A stretch of DNA of 38,568 nucleotides from Thermodesulfobacteriota bacterium. GTDB taxonomy: Bacteria > Desulfobacterota_D > UBA1144 > Nemesobacterales > CSP1-2. The first letter of the stretch is position 1. Each line of letters begins with the position of its first letter. Shown piece by piece: positions 8,073 through 16,717 of the stretch. A program made the translations under genes and the position numbers. The notes below the pieces were generated by a model. It searched no databases, was not told the DNA's origin, and worked only from the letters and a program-made list of their open reading frames with translations. Location of the stretch: positions 1-38,568 of the forward strand of contig DASWID010000125.1 of NCBI GenBank assembly GCA_036397855.1. The letters run 5' to 3'.

Positions 8073-8813
8073 CTAAGACGCGATTCGCATCGTGTCATAT
8101 TCACCCAAGCCTTTCATCATTAAATCTCGAACAAGACTCTCAAGCTCTTCTCTCCCAGCTTTACCTTGGGGCAGACTTTTTACATCTATGGCAGGAAAAA
8201 TTTTCATTGACATCGTACCGGGTTTTATCGACAGGGAACCTTTGGGCATAATTTCGTATCCACCTGATATCACCACTGGTACAACAGGTATCCGAGCGAG
8301 CAAAGCTATTATAAACCCACCTTTTTGGAATGGAAGGAGCTTTCCATCGGGGCTTCTTGTTCCCTCGGGAGCTAATATCACAGGGGGTCCGTTTCTGATT
8401 TGTTTTGCGATATTTTTAACTTGTTCCGTATCCCTCTTCGATCCATCTCGTGCGACAAAATATTGACCTGTAAGTTTTGATACCCAACCAACGAAGGGAA
8501 TCTTTGCCACATCATCCTTCATGATTGCTCTCCACTCTATAGGCAGAAACCCGCAATAGAAGGGAATATCAATTGCGCTTTGGTGATTGTACATGATTAC
8601 ACAGGGCTCATCAGGAATGTTATCAAGACCTTCGATCCTAACCTTGATCCCGCATCCTCTAATAAGACAATATCCCCACGGTCTGGTTGCGTACTTTATC
8701 ACGTGCTTTGGGGCTATTATGGACAGAATTACACCGAAACTACCTATTATAACGGTTACTAGAAAGACCACGATCCAGCAGTATATTGTTGTAATTAATC
8801 GATATGCTTTCAT
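8073..8813 (-). CDS. plsC: 1-acyl-sn-glycerol-3-phosphate acyltransferase (PlsC/AGPAT family)
   Basis: Transfers an acyl chain to the sn-2 position of lysophosphatidic acid to give phosphatidic acid at the inner membrane. It has 246 residues, the family's usual size. A strong N-terminal hydrophobic segment (about 9-34) anchors it. The catalytic NHQSAID (H77-x4-D82) is the HX4D box, followed by an FVARDGSKRD substrate region and APEGTRS (E150-G-T-R) for phosphate binding. The later PVVPVVISG segment is also typical. It is divergent from the TolC gene, with a 210-bp AT-rich intergenic region between them. Exact acyl-acceptor specificity cannot be read from sequence. Confidence 0.9.
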   Translation of the reverse strand: MKAYRLITTIYCWIVVFLVTVIIGSFGVILSIIAPKHVIKYATRPWGYCLIRGCGIKVRIEGLDNIPDEPCVIMYNHQSAIDIPFYCGFLPIEWRAIMKDDVAKIPFVGWVSKLTGQYFVARDGSKRDTEQVKNIAKQIRNGPPVILAPEGTRSPDGKLLPFQKGGFIIALLARIPVVPVVISGGYEIMPKGSLSIKPGTMSMKIFPAIDVKSLPQGKAGREELESLVRDLMMKGLGEYDTMRIAS

Positions 8814-9023
8814 CAGGTATTTATTGGAAAGTAACTACGATCCAGGTGGGTTTGTCAAGATTTTTACTGCAATTAATCTTTATTTTATGGTATTGTGAAG
8901 TAACAATTTTTTATAGTAAAATCGAATAAAATTCTTATTGACAAAGATTAGTCTAACTGATGATCGTAATTGAAAAACAATTGAGAATTCTCACCTGTAA
9001 TCTTTTCTACTCAATTTCAATCT

Positions 9024-10544
9024 ATGGATAAACTTGGACATTCTAATTTTGAACCGCCTTCCTCCATAAATTATTACATATTGATTTTCATTATATTTTT
9101 AACTTTCGGTTGTGCGCAGGGCTTTCCAGAGTTAAATCCCTCTAAGGAGACATCAACCGCTCCAGGCGCAGTGTGGAGGCCTCACACCGGAGAATATTCT
9201 GAGTTTTTCCCGACTGAGGAATTGGCTGGAGTGCCGTCTGAATTAGGAGAATATATTAATGAGTTGACACTTTCCCAATTAGTTGATGTTGCTCTTGTGA
9301 ACAATCCGACTACTATACAGGCATGGGAGCGAGCAAAAGCTGCTGCGGCTGCTTGGGCGGTGGCACGTGGGATATATTATCCGCAGATCGACGGCTCTGC
9401 AGAATATGCCTATAATAAAGGTGGAGGCGAGGCTAAGGGTCTGAATAGATACAAAGAGCAATATGGACACGTCGGTGCCACGCTGAACTATCTCCTCCTG
9501 GATTTCGGTGGTCGAAGTGCTCAGTCCCAGGCTGCACGTCAAGCACTATATAATGCAAACTGGAATCATAATCAGGCGATACAGGATGTGCTGTTGAATG
9601 TAGCTTCGGCGTACTATAAGTATATTGGTAACAAGGCTCAGACTCGCGCTGATGAAGTGTCTTTGGAGGAAGCCAAGATTAGTTTAGAAGCTGCAGAGCT
9701 TCGGCTTGAGGCAGGCGTGGGGACGCTTCCTGATGTATTGCAGGCTAAGGCGACAATGGCGCAGGTGCAATTTGATCTTGTGGCCGATAGGGGTGCAGTG
9801 GAAACGTCTCGCGGAACGCTGGCAACTGCGGTTGGTTGGTCTGCGGACACGGAATTTGATGTCGCTGATGAGCCTTCGGAGCTGCCGCTCAAGGCTCTAC
9901 AGCAAAACGTAGAGGATTTGATTGTCACCGCAAAGAAGAACCGCCCTGAATTTGCAGCAGTTGAAGCTTTTGTCTCACAAAGGGAAGCAGAGCTTCGTGA
10001 GGCACAATCTAATCGGTTTCCGCAGCTGTTTGCCGTTGGACAGATCGCAAGATGGTGGGTTCGTCCTGACGGTCTCTCAAGTGATTATTTTACCAACTAC
10101 TTAGTCGGTCTTCAGCTTCAGATCCCGATCTTCCAAGGATTTGCTCTAGTTAATGCAGTTCGCGAAGCACGCGCGAATTTAAAGGCTGCTCAAGCTGCCT
10201 TGCTTGTCGAGGAACAGGTGGTGATACAAGATGTCTGGAATGCATACTATAACTTCCGAACAGCCGCCCAACAGCTAGAGGCGAGCGAAGTACTCGTGGC
10301 CAGCGCTAAAGAGTCTTACGATGCATCTCTTGCACGCTTCCGCTCTGGGGTAGGGGATATTGTGGAACTACTGAATGCTCAAACCTTGCTGGCTGAGGCG
10401 CGGGCAGAAAAGGTTCAGTCTAGAACAAGCCTGTTTACTTTTTATGCAGAGCTAATACATGCAATAGGGGCAGAAATACCTTCGATAAATAATGGTATTA
10501 CTAACGCCGATCCTAAGAGTGGTCCTGGAATTGAAAATGAGTAA
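9024..10544 (+). CDS. TolC-family outer-membrane efflux lipoprotein
   Basis: A 506-aa outer-membrane factor. The N-terminus carries a hydrophobic signal ending LTFGC, a plausible lipobox. The body has the two-fold TolC repeat: LSQLVDVALVNNPTTIQAWERAKAA, a beta-strand pair (YPQIDGSAEY, then ATLNYLLLDFGGR), long Ala/Glu helices, and the second copy QIPIFQGFALVNAVREARANLKAA. It forms the trimeric channel through the outer membrane for RND or ABC exporters. The stop overlaps the start of the following adaptor gene (ATGAGTAA, 8 nt), showing it was the first gene of a pump operon. That operon is now broken, so this channel may serve a pump encoded elsewhere or be on the way to decay. Confidence 0.93.
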   Translation: MDKLGHSNFEPPSSINYYILIFIIFLTFGCAQGFPELNPSKETSTAPGAVWRPHTGEYSEFFPTEELAGVPSELGEYINELTLSQLVDVALVNNPTTIQAWERAKAAAAAWAVARGIYYPQIDGSAEYAYNKGGGEAKGLNRYKEQYGHVGATLNYLLLDFGGRSAQSQAARQALYNANWNHNQAIQDVLLNVASAYYKYIGNKAQTRADEVSLEEAKISLEAAELRLEAGVGTLPDVLQAKATMAQVQFDLVADRGAVETSRGTLATAVGWSADTEFDVADEPSELPLKALQQNVEDLIVTAKKNRPEFAAVEAFVSQREAELREAQSNRFPQLFAVGQIARWWVRPDGLSSDYFTNYLVGLQLQIPIFQGFALVNAVREARANLKAAQAALLVEEQVVIQDVWNAYYNFRTAAQQLEASEVLVASAKESYDASLARFRSGVGDIVELLNAQTLLAEARAEKVQSRTSLFTFYAELIHAIGAEIPSINNGITNADPKSGPGIENE

Positions 10545-10755
10545 AAACTCTTTATCGTTTAAATACTATGGCCTAAATTTAATCTTCATATCAATTTGTT
10601 CTATGATCCTGTTTTCCTGCGATAGAAGAAAAGATTCGGGCGCTCCCCCTGCTACCGTCGTAACAGTGGCAGAGGCTATGAAGGAACCATTCCCGTTTAC
10701 CTTAGCTATTTTGGTAATACCCAGTCGGTAAGACTCGGTAGGTATTAGTGTGCTT
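10537..10755 (+). pseudogene. Remnant of RND periplasmic adaptor (membrane fusion) lipoprotein
   Basis: An ATG inside the TolC stop (8-nt overlap) starts a 64-codon frame: a signal peptide with lipobox ILFSC, then APPATVVTVAEAMKEPFPF, which is how RND/HlyD-type adaptors begin. The frame then goes wrong (LAILVIPSR, stop at 10731). A neighbouring frame over the same bases reads YFGNTQSV, the expected first beta-strand of such adaptors, so a frameshift occurred near 10700-10715. Nothing of the biotinyl-lipoyl or hairpin domains follows, nor any RND pump gene. About 300 adaptor codons and the pump have been lost. Confidence 0.75.
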
Positions 10756-10784
10756 TTTACTTTTTAATTAGGTTCATTCCGTTT

Positions 10785-10806
10785 CCAGGAGGTCATGACC
10801 TCTTGG
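10785..10806. promoter_or_regulatory. 22-bp near-perfect palindrome upstream of the porin gene
   Basis: An inverted repeat centred on AGGTCATGACCT, extending to 22 bp with one mismatched pair. It lies 18 bp before the porin ATG and includes its only Shine-Dalgarno-like GGAGG. The dyad with no loop suits a dimeric repressor site, or a hairpin that hides the ribosome-binding site. Confidence 0.4.
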
Positions 10807-10823
10807 GGCTTCAATTAATGTAA

Positions 10824-12116
10824 ATGTGTATATCAAAGCAATCAGTTTTGATCTTATTCCAACTGAGTTGTCTAATATTGACAATGACATTTAAGTCCAG
10901 CGCTGACGATCCTCCGGATCGGAATCTTAACAATAATAGTAAGTTAGCAAACTTCCTCGACTCCTGGTCAAAAGAGGATTATTTTACAGGAAATTGGGGA
11001 GGGTTAAGAGAGAAACTCAGTGATATGGGTGTTAATTTTTATGGATATTACGAAACTGACATTCTGGGAAATCCACTTGGCGGAATTAGAAAAGGCGTAC
11101 AATATTCAGGTGTTTTAGATGTATTTTTGGATTTGGATTTTGGAAAATTACTTCATATTAGTGGGTTGAAATTCCGGATTTCTGGCGCCTGGTCATCTGG
11201 TCGTAGCCTTTCTGCAAGAGATATTGGAAATTTTTTTGACGTTTCTAACGCTTTCAGTGGTAATGCGATAAGGCTCTATCAGCTTTATATCGAACAATCG
11301 CTGTTTCGGGACAAGCTAAATATTGCAGTTGGTAGGATTGGTACAGGTGATGAATTCATGACTTCCCCACTTTTCAACAATTTCGTTAGCCTGGCCTTTA
11401 ATCAAAACCCTATCAGCATTTTTTTCAACATACCATCTTTCACCGTAGATCCATTCTCGACTTTAGGGGTCAGGATAAAGGCCTCTCCAGATAAGAGATT
11501 TTATACGATGATCGGAGCTTACAATTCAAGTCCCGCCGCTCTGAGGGACAGTGTTCGTGGACTGGATTTTGGATTTGAGAAGGGTGCCTTGTTAATAGGT
11601 GAGCTAGGTTATCTACCTAACCAAGAAGGGGATTCAAAAGGTCTTCCCGGCACTTACAAGATTGGGGGTTATTATGATACTGGCGGGTTTGATGATCTGT
11701 CCAATGCTGATGATGAGTTGAGGGGAAACTATGGTTTATATTTACTCATGGAGCAGATGGTTTATCGGGAAGGAGGACCCGAGAGCCAACAAGGGTTAAC
11801 ACCTTTTGCAACTGTTACCTTTGCTCCTAAGTCGGAAATAAATACCTTTCGATTTTTTTTCTCTACGGGGTCCGTATACAGAGGACTTTTTCCTGGACGT
11901 GATGACGATAATACATCATTCGGTCTTGCCTACGGAAAGTTCAGTAAGAAACTAAGAAACCAAGGCTTTGAAATGGCGTTCGAGTTGACACACATGTTTG
12001 TCGTGACACCCTGGTTGAGCATTCAGCCTGACCTTCAATTTATCGTTCATCCTGCCGGAACGGGAGATATCCCAAACGCTTTTGTTCTAGGAATCGAGTT
12101 GATTATTGATTTATAG
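10824..12116 (+). CDS. Carbohydrate-selective porin, OprB family
   Basis: A 430-aa outer-membrane beta-barrel. A signal peptide (about 1-27) is followed by the OprB signature YFTGNWGGLREKLSDMGV, then alternating amphipathic strands: FYGYYETDILGN, GLKFRISGAWSSG, NIAVGRI, TLGVRIKASP and KIGGYYDTGGFDDL. It ends on a C-terminal aromatic-poor strand, GIELIIDL. OprB-like porins pass sugars such as glucose, which fits the sugar-oxidation genes that follow the transposon, although that link is inference. The start chosen is the ATG at 10824; the ATG at 10818 is followed at once by a stop. The RAYT element begins 10 bp after the stop codon and left the gene intact. Confidence 0.87.
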   Translation: MCISKQSVLILFQLSCLILTMTFKSSADDPPDRNLNNNSKLANFLDSWSKEDYFTGNWGGLREKLSDMGVNFYGYYETDILGNPLGGIRKGVQYSGVLDVFLDLDFGKLLHISGLKFRISGAWSSGRSLSARDIGNFFDVSNAFSGNAIRLYQLYIEQSLFRDKLNIAVGRIGTGDEFMTSPLFNNFVSLAFNQNPISIFFNIPSFTVDPFSTLGVRIKASPDKRFYTMIGAYNSSPAALRDSVRGLDFGFEKGALLIGELGYLPNQEGDSKGLPGTYKIGGYYDTGGFDDLSNADDELRGNYGLYLLMEQMVYREGGPESQQGLTPFATVTFAPKSEINTFRFFFSTGSVYRGLFPGRDDDNTSFGLAYGKFSKKLRNQGFEMAFELTHMFVVTPWLSIQPDLQFIVHPAGTGDIPNAFVLGIELIIDL

Positions 12117-12125
12117 AGCATATAA

Positions 12126-13124
12126 ATGGGGTCATTGCTTGACTTTGTACTTTCTAAGCAATTTTAGGAGTTTTAGGTCGGTTTTGTCCATTCTCTCAAT
12201 CTCTCCCTGTATCTTTGAAACCCTAGTCGTCGATATGCCAAATTCCTCTGCCACAGCCTTGAGCTCCAGATTCGCTATCCTCCTCAACAAATAGACGGCA
12301 GCTTTATATGCCCTAGCATCTCTTCGATCCATTATTTCATCTAATGAAACAAAATATTCGCTTCCCACTGTGTTAAGTACCTCAATTTTCGTCGGTCTCG
12401 TCGGTACTGTCTGTGTTATTGGCACATTATTTATACTTTCCTTATTAATTCGACCATCCATATCCTCCAAAAATCCCTTACGCCCCAACCAGATTTGTCC
12501 CTTTATCTTCTCCCATGGGCTTGGCCCACCAATTCCGTCCAATACGAAGAGTCTGTATTGAGCGCGCGCCTCTGTTTCATCATGACTAAATAGCTCCAGA
12601 ACCCCCTTTGTATCCAACCACCTCGGCCCCGCTCTCAGACCAACTGTACTATTAAAGCTGCTCCATTCCCATTGCTCAGGCTGATCAACAATACCAGCCC
12701 TTACGGGATTCAAAACTACATATCTGCAAAGTTCCAGTAAATAACCCTCACGTTCAACGATTAGGCTCTTGTATCTGCCCTGAAATAAATGGCCATGTCG
12801 CCCATGTTTCCTATTAAACATCTGGGAATAAACGGCATTAAGTCGTCTCATTCCAGAGACTAAATTGCCCTCGGGTGTCTCGATAACTAGATGGTAATGA
12901 TTGTCCATTATACAATAGGCATAACATTTCCATCTTTTCTGTTCTATCTCCTTGCCGGTTAGATCAAGAAAATCCCTTCGATCCTCCTCGTCTAAGAATA
13001 TCTCCTGCTTGTTATTCCCGCGTGAAGTAATATGATATAGAGCACCTGGAAACTCTAGTCTCAATTGTCTTGCCATAATAATATGAAAGTATACACCCAG
13101 TACAAAGTCAAGCAATGACCCCAT
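12126..13124 (-). mobile_element. RAYT/IS200-like element bounded by perfect 26-bp inverted repeats
   Basis: 12126-12151 and 13099-13124 are exact inverted copies of a 26-bp sequence beginning ATGGGGTCATTGCTTGAC. Between them lies one transposase gene. Both ends overlap the coding frame: the left repeat encodes the last residues and the TGA stop, and the right one holds an upstream in-frame ATG. Outside the repeats a GCATAT hexamer is shared (left GCATATAAATGGGG, right as complement GCATATGGGG). I see no target-site duplication. Confidence 0.75.
12132..13076 (-). CDS. REP-associated tyrosine transposase (RAYT, TnpA_REP / Y1_Tnp)
   Basis: A single-strand DNA transposase of the HUH superfamily. 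From ATG 13076 it has 314 residues. It opens MARQLRLEFPGALYHITSRGN, the classic RAYT start. The HUH pair is H60-Y-H62 in MDNHYHLVIETP, and the likely nucleophile is Y83 in the AVYSQMFNRKHGRHGHLFQGRYKS block. VVLNPVRAG and WEWSS follow. The C-terminal about 70 residues form a helix-turn-helix resembling the DnaA DNA-binding domain (AVAEEFGISTTRVSKI). An upstream ATG at 13124 would add 16 residues that do not match the family, so I prefer 13076. The frame is intact and may be active. Confidence 0.9.
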   Translation of the reverse strand: MARQLRLEFPGALYHITSRGNNKQEIFLDEEDRRDFLDLTGKEIEQKRWKCYAYCIMDNHYHLVIETPEGNLVSGMRRLNAVYSQMFNRKHGRHGHLFQGRYKSLIVEREGYLLELCRYVVLNPVRAGIVDQPEQWEWSSFNSTVGLRAGPRWLDTKGVLELFSHDETEARAQYRLFVLDGIGGPSPWEKIKGQIWLGRKGFLEDMDGRINKESINNVPITQTVPTRPTKIEVLNTVGSEYFVSLDEIMDRRDARAYKAAVYLLRRIANLELKAVAEEFGISTTRVSKIQGEIERMDKTDLKLLKLLRKYKVKQ

Positions 13125-13209
13125 ATGCCTAATATTGAAATCGATATTCTCCTGTGTGATAATGACAGATTATTTACATCCCTGACGCAATTTTATGGAG
13201 GAAATTTAG

Positions 13210-14025
13210 ATGGCGATCAATAAAGATGGCATATTGAAGGGGCAACGAGCACTGGTGACCGGATCTAGCTCTGGCATAGGAAGGGAGGTAGCAATAGAGC
13301 TGGCTAAGGCTGGAGCATCTGTGGTTATCAACTATAGAGCCGGTGGTGATAGGGCCCGGCAGGTGGTTCAAGAGATAGTGGATGCCGGAGGAGAAGCTAT
13401 AGACCTGCAGGCTGATGTGAGTAAAGAGGATGAGGTCCAGAGTATGTTCAAGGAGATGGTTGATGCTTATGGAAGCATCGATATACTGGTTAACAACGCA
13501 GGTATGCAAAGAGATGCTGCGTTTCAAGAAATGACACTTGAGCAATGGTACGCGGTGATATCGGTAGATTTAACGGGTCAGTTCCTATGTTCCAGGGAAG
13601 CTGTTAGAGAGTTTTTAAGAAGAGGGATAGTCCCAGAACTGTCCAGCGCAATGGGGAAGATCATATGTATGTCCTCTGTGCATGATTCCATACCATGGGC
13701 TGGGCATGCAAATTATGCCGCATCTAAGGGGGGAGTCAGTATGCTCATGAAAACCCTTGCCCAAGAGCTTGCCCCCAATCGTATCCGTGTAAATGCCATC
13801 TCTCCTGGCGCTATAAAGACTGATATAAATAAATCGGTATGGGATACTCCAGAGGGCATGAAGGGGTTGCTAGAGTTGGTTCCATATGGTCGTATTGGAG
13901 AAGTTTCCGATATTGCTAAGGCTGCGGTTTGGCTGGCTTCTGATGATTCTGACTATGTAACAGGGGCCACAATTTACGTGGACGGTGGTATGATGCTTTA
14001 CCCTAGTTTTAGGACAGGCGGTTAG
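13210..14025 (+). CDS. SDR-family dehydrogenase, glucose 1-dehydrogenase-like
   Basis: A 271-aa classical short-chain dehydrogenase. Cofactor motif TGSSSGIG at 17-24, NNAG at 95-98, catalytic Ser155/156, and Y169-AAS-K173 are all present. The C-terminus VTGATIYVDGGMMLYPSF closely matches bacterial glucose 1-dehydrogenases, which oxidise beta-D-glucose to glucono-1,5-lactone with NAD(P)+. RRGIVPELSSAMGKI is a somewhat longer loop than usual. ATG 13210 is preceded by GGAGG at good spacing. The next gene is an SMP-30 lactonase, the enzyme expected to open the lactone product, which supports a sugar role. The exact sugar is not proven. Confidence 0.85.
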   Translation: MAINKDGILKGQRALVTGSSSGIGREVAIELAKAGASVVINYRAGGDRARQVVQEIVDAGGEAIDLQADVSKEDEVQSMFKEMVDAYGSIDILVNNAGMQRDAAFQEMTLEQWYAVISVDLTGQFLCSREAVREFLRRGIVPELSSAMGKIICMSSVHDSIPWAGHANYAASKGGVSMLMKTLAQELAPNRIRVNAISPGAIKTDINKSVWDTPEGMKGLLELVPYGRIGEVSDIAKAAVWLASDDSDYVTGATIYVDGGMMLYPSFRTGG

Positions 14026-14089
14026 TTTATGAGACAATGATATTCAATCAGTATATATAAGCTGAAGATAGAAATTCTAATTGATAAAA

Positions 14090-14986
14090 ATGAGTAAGAA
14101 AATTGAGAAACTCGAAGCCGTTCTGGCTCTAAGGGCAGATGCAATTGTTGGTGAGTCACCTGTATGGAGTACTAGTGAGAATTTGTTGTATTGGGTTGAC
14201 ATCACAAGAGGAGTGATTCACCGTTATAATCCAAAAAATGGTCTCGATGAGAAATTTAGAGTTCCTCAACCGGTCTCTGCGCTAGCGTTGAGGGAAAGGG
14301 GAGGGTTGGTGTTGGCTTTAAGGGATGGGTTTGCATTTTTTGATCCCCTGAGCGGAGAATTAGAGATCATTAACGATCCTGAGGAGAACCTTCCAGACAA
14401 CCGATTCAACGATGCTAAATGCGATCCTCAGGGTAGGTTTTGGGGTGGGACTATGTCGAATACACACTGGAACGAACCTTCCGGGAGTCTTTATCGCCTT
14501 GATCCCGACCTTAATGTTACGAAGATGAGGAGCGAGGTTGTTTGTTCCAATGGCATGGGTTGGAGTCCAGATGGCAAAACAATGTATCACACGGAGAGCT
14601 TTCGCTACGCTATTTATGCTTTTGATTTCGACCCATCTACTGGTGATATTTCTAACCGTAGGGTGTTCGCGACCGTCGATCAGAAAAGCGGGGCATTCCC
14701 GGATGGGTTGACTGTTGATGAGAATGGTTTTGTTTGGAGTGTCCATAATGTGGTGGGTAAGGTGGTGCGCTACAGTCCTGAAGGCATGATCGTCTCAGAG
14801 ATCGAAGTTCCAGTGCCCCGACCGTGCGGTTGTACTTTCGGCGGAGAGGATCATAATAGGCTTTACATAACAACAGCGAGAGAGACCTTAACTGATGAAA
14901 CGCTTAGAGAGATACCACTCTGTGGAAGTGTTTTTGTGGTTGAACCGGGGGTTAGAGGGTTTCCTGAGCCGCTCTTTAAAGGTTAA
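14090..14986 (+). CDS. SMP-30/gluconolactonase/LRE-family lactonase
   Basis: A six-bladed beta-propeller lactonase of 298 residues from ATG 14090 (a TTG at 14081 would add three). The metal ligands of the family are in place: Glu22 in GESPVW, Asn in RFNDAKCDPQGRFWGGTM, the Asn of NGMGWSPDGKTMY, and Asp in FPDGLTVDENGFVW. It hydrolyses sugar lactones such as gluconolactone with a divalent metal. It sits 64 bp after the dehydrogenase in the same direction, so the two probably act in sequence. The usual ADS/TDS after the third blade strand is replaced by HTES, a conservative change. The C-terminus reads EPLFKG, complete. Confidence 0.88.
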   Translation: MSKKIEKLEAVLALRADAIVGESPVWSTSENLLYWVDITRGVIHRYNPKNGLDEKFRVPQPVSALALRERGGLVLALRDGFAFFDPLSGELEIINDPEENLPDNRFNDAKCDPQGRFWGGTMSNTHWNEPSGSLYRLDPDLNVTKMRSEVVCSNGMGWSPDGKTMYHTESFRYAIYAFDFDPSTGDISNRRVFATVDQKSGAFPDGLTVDENGFVWSVHNVVGKVVRYSPEGMIVSEIEVPVPRPCGCTFGGEDHNRLYITTARETLTDETLREIPLCGSVFVVEPGVRGFPEPLFKG

Positions 14987-15101
14987 AAGAATAATGACGG
15001 AAGAATTTTCAATCCCAGGTAATGAGTGGTTAAAATTCTCATCGATTATACTGGGATTTCTACTGATGTCGACCATAGTATTATGGTCCTGAAGTTAAGT
15101 G

Positions 15102-16202
15102 CTAACTGAAGAGATTATTGATGTCATCTATTGAAGCAGGTGGTAGTTTTGCAACCCACATGTTTTCTTCGACATGGTTCATTCTACTCATACCTACGAG
15201 CGCTGACGTAATTCCAGGAGTCGAGCGGACAAATTGAATCGCCCTCTGCGCATCGGTATCTAAGTCCCTTAAGTGTTTCACGATAAAGTCGGGAAGTTTT
15301 TCGGTTAGTTGTCTTTGTAACAGAGATGAACTTGCGATAACCGTCACACCTAACCTGCGGGCTGACTCAATCACAGTAAGCATCTCTCCGTCCAGACTCT
15401 GATTTCTCAATATTAATGGTTCCGGCATTGCTAGGTTAAATGGAAGTTGTATCACTTTAAAGTGATGTTCTTTGCCAGCGATCTTTTCAGCTAAATCAAC
15501 CAACTCCGGCAGGGATAAAGAGCTATCATATTTTGCTTCCTGTCTATAACCGTTCCATGTGGCAGTACCATACATCCTAATTTTTCCGTCCGAGACTTTC
15601 TTTTCTAAGAGTTCAAAAACACTAGCTATGCATTTATTGAATTCTTCCCTGGAAAGTTCTCGTAGTTGTTCTTCGGGATTATGCAGATAATAAATATCTA
15701 TTGATTCAAGGCCTAAATTTTCAAGGCTGGTTTCAAGCTGATTGTCGATGTATTTTGTGGTCATACAATGCATTCCGGATACCATATCATCAAGGGTAGC
15801 AATTCCCGGTTCTAAAAAGTTTTCATCAAAGTACTTTCGCATGTCTGAGGGGGGTTCGGAGTCGAAGGGAATATAGCCACCTTTTGTTGCAACAATTAGC
15901 TCGTCCCTATTAAAATTCCCCTCGTTAAATACAGTTTCAAGGGCAGACCCTATTGCACGCTCACTCCTTTGGAATCTGTAATTTATTGCGGTGTCGATGT
16001 GATTACAACCCAGACCTATTGCATGTGTTAATGCGTTTTGATAACTGATGTCAGTTGCATCATCATGGTTTCCAAGGTACGAGCCAAAACCAATGGATGA
16101 GATCCATAGATCCTGAATCTTCCTAAAGTGGTCGTGGCTGACCCGGTCTCCTAACTTTTCCCTATAGCGAAGAGTCCCTTCTTTTGTGGCGTATTTTTTC
16201 AT
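15102..16202 (-). CDS. Aldo/keto reductase family protein
   Basis: A 366-aa (alpha/beta)8 NADPH-dependent oxidoreductase. The catalytic tetrad is visible: Asp70 and Tyr75 in HIDTAINYRFQRSE, Lys107 in VATKGGY, and the His in IDIYYLHNPEEQ. The cofactor-binding end contains FVRSTPGITSALVGMSRMNHVEEN. The N-terminal about 30 residues and a mid-protein insertion make it longer than the usual 280-330 residues and place it in the less-studied large AKR group. The gene converges on the lactonase gene, so it is not in the same operon; a shared sugar role is only a guess. Substrate unknown. Confidence 0.88.
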   Translation of the reverse strand: MKKYATKEGTLRYREKLGDRVSHDHFRKIQDLWISSIGFGSYLGNHDDATDISYQNALTHAIGLGCNHIDTAINYRFQRSERAIGSALETVFNEGNFNRDELIVATKGGYIPFDSEPPSDMRKYFDENFLEPGIATLDDMVSGMHCMTTKYIDNQLETSLENLGLESIDIYYLHNPEEQLRELSREEFNKCIASVFELLEKKVSDGKIRMYGTATWNGYRQEAKYDSSLSLPELVDLAEKIAGKEHHFKVIQLPFNLAMPEPLILRNQSLDGEMLTVIESARRLGVTVIASSSLLQRQLTEKLPDFIVKHLRDLDTDAQRAIQFVRSTPGITSALVGMSRMNHVEENMWVAKLPPASIDDINNLFS

Positions 16203-16351
16203 TTTGTCTATTTCATAAAAGTTACGAATCTACATGAATTATCAAGGCTTTATTCAATTGAAGGAGATACGAGAGTATTAATTCTGCATCACCAAACTAA
16301 CATTACCCTTTTACAATTCTATGAGAATTCGTAACGACGAACCAATGCTCT

Positions 16352-16373
16352 CTGGATTAGTTTCTTAATCCAG
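16352..16373. other. Small perfect hairpin between aldo/keto reductase and cold-shock genes
   Basis: CTGGATTA and TAATCCAG (8 bp) flank a 6-nt loop. It has no T-run on either side, so it is not a standard terminator. Nothing else is identifiable in the 280-bp gap 16203-16482. Confidence 0.4.
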
Positions 16374-16482
16374 TAATATCGCCATGAGATAAAGTGACTA
16401 TTTAAGTTACTTTGCTCTTAAGGTAGATTAACCTGAGAATCCAGTATGGGTTTTCCCAGCGAGGAACTTGCCTAAACTCTAC

Positions 16483-16686
16483 TTAGTTAACCTTACTTAC
16501 GTTGCTGGCTTGGAGTCCCTTGGGGCCTTGAATCACTTCAAACTGAACAACATCACCTTCAACTAGGGACTTGAAGCCAGACGACTCAATTGCGCTGTAA
16601 TGAACGAAAACGTCATCACCGCCGTCCTGCTCTATGAATCCATAGCCTTTGGATTCGTTGAACCACTTTACTTTACCTTTATGCAA
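16483..16686 (-). CDS. Cold-shock protein, CspA family
   Basis: A 67-aa single cold-shock domain that binds single-stranded RNA/DNA as an RNA chaperone. RNP1 is KGYGFI and RNP2 is VFVHYSAI. It begins [13 protein letters not shown] and ends [11 protein letters not shown], all canonical. The start codon is TTG at 16686-16684, preceded by AAGGAG eight bases upstream; no in-frame ATG exists nearby. A likely promoter lies at 16718-16745, giving a leader of only about 25 nt, shorter than the long thermosensor leaders of cold-induced cspA genes. This one may be constitutive. Confidence 0.95.
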   Translation of the reverse strand: MHKGKVKWFNESKGYGFIEQDGGDDVFVHYSAIESSGFKSLVEGDVVQFEVIQGPKGLQASNVSKVN

Positions 16687-16717
16687 AAGTCTATCTCCTT
16701 AAAAAAAATTTAACAAA

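Noticed and set aside
13077-13124. Upstream ATG start for the RAYT transposase
   Set aside because: The extra 16 residues are encoded largely by the inverted repeat and do not match the RAYT family, which starts at MARQLRLEFPG.
13210-16202. Secondary-metabolite cluster built from SDR, lactonase and aldo/keto reductase
   Set aside because: No core biosynthetic enzyme, and the aldo/keto reductase is on the opposite strand; a simple sugar-oxidation pair explains the first two.
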